DNA of 64,000 nt from positions 248,001 to 312,000 of the forward strand of contig BPIR01000001.1 of assembly GCA_026004215.1 (NCBI GenBank), written 5' to 3'. Shown in pieces: positions 63,221 to 64,000 of the stretch (the stretch's first letter is position 1; each line of letters opens with the position of its first letter). Under the pieces are notes generated by a model. That model saw only the letters and a list, made by a program, of their open reading frames with translations. It was not told where the DNA came from and did not search any database. This DNA is from Candidatus Binatia bacterium (GTDB lineage: Bacteria > Desulfobacterota > Binatia > HRBIN30). A program made the position numbers and the translations under genes.

Positions 63221-64000
63221 CTAGCCAAGCTGCCAATTATCCTGGTCCAGCACCTGTGTCTCTACCGGCTCGCGCCAATGCAAGAAAGTCAATGGTTGGC
63301 GACTCACCGGCATTCCCTCCGGGTAAGCAGCAAATGCTTCCGATGGATTCTCGAACACCTCCAAGCAAACGTACTTAGCACGATAAGCTTTGCTGTCGAA
63401 CCGGTAAATGGCACCTTTTTGAAATTCGCCTGCCAGGGCCACGTCGCTGGGAACCACTAGGGCCACGAGCCCGTTGCTGCTCTCCAAACTGGGCAGCGGC
63501 GAACCTTCCTCTTCCAGGACGGCCAGCAGAACGTAGCGGTTTGCACCAGCCACCCCACTTTGGCTGGAGGACCGCTTCAAGCCGCTCGGGCTCTCCTCGA
63601 ATTTCGGCTCGGGCTTGGACTTTTCTTCCTCTGTGCTGTCCGCTCGTGGTTTGTACACCTCGATCCGAGAGCGTTTGCCTCTCTCCACAGTCTCGCGCTC
63701 CTCTGGCGGCGGCTCGATCGATGGCCGCACCTCCCAAGAGGGTGCGTACAACTGCTCCCAACGTGGGGGGCGCTGTCCCATCTCTTCGTAGGGGCGCCGC
63801 AGAACCCGATCACGCTCCGACACGGCAACGTTGCGCTGGTCGCGTTCGTTGCGGATGATGTGCGGCGTCAGAAAAATCAGCAGGTTTGTCTTGCGATTGC
63901 GGGTAGAATCGAAACGGAAGGCGTTGCCGATCACGGGAATGTCGCCCAAGAACGGCACCTTACTCACGTTCTTGCCGCGTGCCTCGAACATGATCCCACC
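63221..64000 (-). CDS. gspD: Type II secretion outer-membrane secretin GspD, C-terminal part (runs off the window)
   Basis: About 259 residues of the C-terminus are present; the frame is open to base 64000. The secretin end VPFLGDIPVIGNAFR and TNLLIFLTPHIIRN is clear. Past the usual end there is an added tail of about 200 residues, first charged and Pro/Glu-rich, then a folded-looking segment (RYVLLAVLEEEGSPLP, YRFDSKAYRAKYVCLEVF). Such a tail could bind a pilotin or the cell wall. gspC may lie further upstream. Confidence 0.9.
   Translation of the reverse strand, partial: GGIMFEARGKNVSKVPFLGDIPVIGNAFRFDSTRNRKTNLLIFLTPHIIRNERDQRNVAVSERDRVLRRPYEEMGQRPPRWEQLYAPSWEVRPSIEPPPEERETVERGKRSRIEVYKPRADSTEEEKSKPEPKFEESPSGLKRSSSQSGVAGANRYVLLAVLEEEGSPLPSLESSNGLVALVVPSDVALAGEFQKGAIYRFDSKAYRAKYVCLEVFENPSEAFAAYPEGMPVSRQPLTFLHWREPVETQVLDQDNWQLG

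Overview
This window is a GC-rich, gene-dense segment of a Gram-negative bacterial chromosome. A type II secretion operon, an OmpA-type lipoprotein, LexA/HemW housekeeping genes and many catabolic oxidoreductases point to an environmental Desulfobacterota/Myxococcota/Binatota-like organism. That placement is inference from gene content; no rRNA or other strong phylogenetic marker is present. I see no tRNA, rRNA, CRISPR array, transposase or phage gene.

Region 1 (1-15.4 kb, mostly + strand) looks like a catabolic island. It holds a TetR tail, a cytochrome P450 with a [3Fe-4S] ferredoxin, a cyclase/formamidase-like hydrolase, a divergent TetR regulator with a good sigma-70-like promoter beside it, a luciferase-like (LLM) flavin monooxygenase, aldehyde and alcohol dehydrogenases, an amidohydrolase, an isochorismatase-fold protein with a lost triad, an SDR and three AMP-forming acyl-CoA ligases. 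An OmpA lipoprotein sits before the third ligase. The set fits oxidation of a hydrophobic or cyclic substrate to an acid and CoA activation; the substrate cannot be read from sequence.

Region 2 (15.6-26.4 kb) holds several odd proteins: a tandem heme-oxygenase/PqqC-fold protein, a GT39-like membrane protein with a large soluble tail, and a secreted protein joining a His/Cys (caspase/legumain-like) domain, a PDZ domain and a TlpA-like thioredoxin domain. Between them are orn, an SDR and an amidohydrolase; an EamA transporter follows.

Region 3 (26.4-33.2 kb, - strand) is a second catabolic cluster: ALDH, Zn-ADH, acyl-CoA dehydrogenase, LLM enzyme, a degenerate acyl-CoA dehydrogenase-like subunit and an XRE-cupin regulator with a dyad at its promoter.

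Region 4 (33.2-49 kb) is mixed: a lipid kinase; a tightly overlapping chain of a TolB-like exoprotein, pyrE, an M16 peptidase and a GH38 alpha-mannosidase; an ABC-2 exporter; hemW-lexA; a second P450 behind a 24-bp palindrome; and a polar amino-acid ABC transporter whose binding protein and permease are fused.

Region 5 (49-64 kb) has a 1422-aa subtilisin-like/FG-GAP exoprotein followed, convergently, by a type II secretion operon gspD-E-F-G-H-I-J-K-L-M-N (- strand; gspD runs off the window). Two exoproteins carry Thr/Pro-rich linkers and a Gly-Gly-Cys / hydrophobic helix / Arg tail like MYXO-CTERM or GlyGly-CTERM sorting signals, which fits export by this T2SS and surface anchoring.
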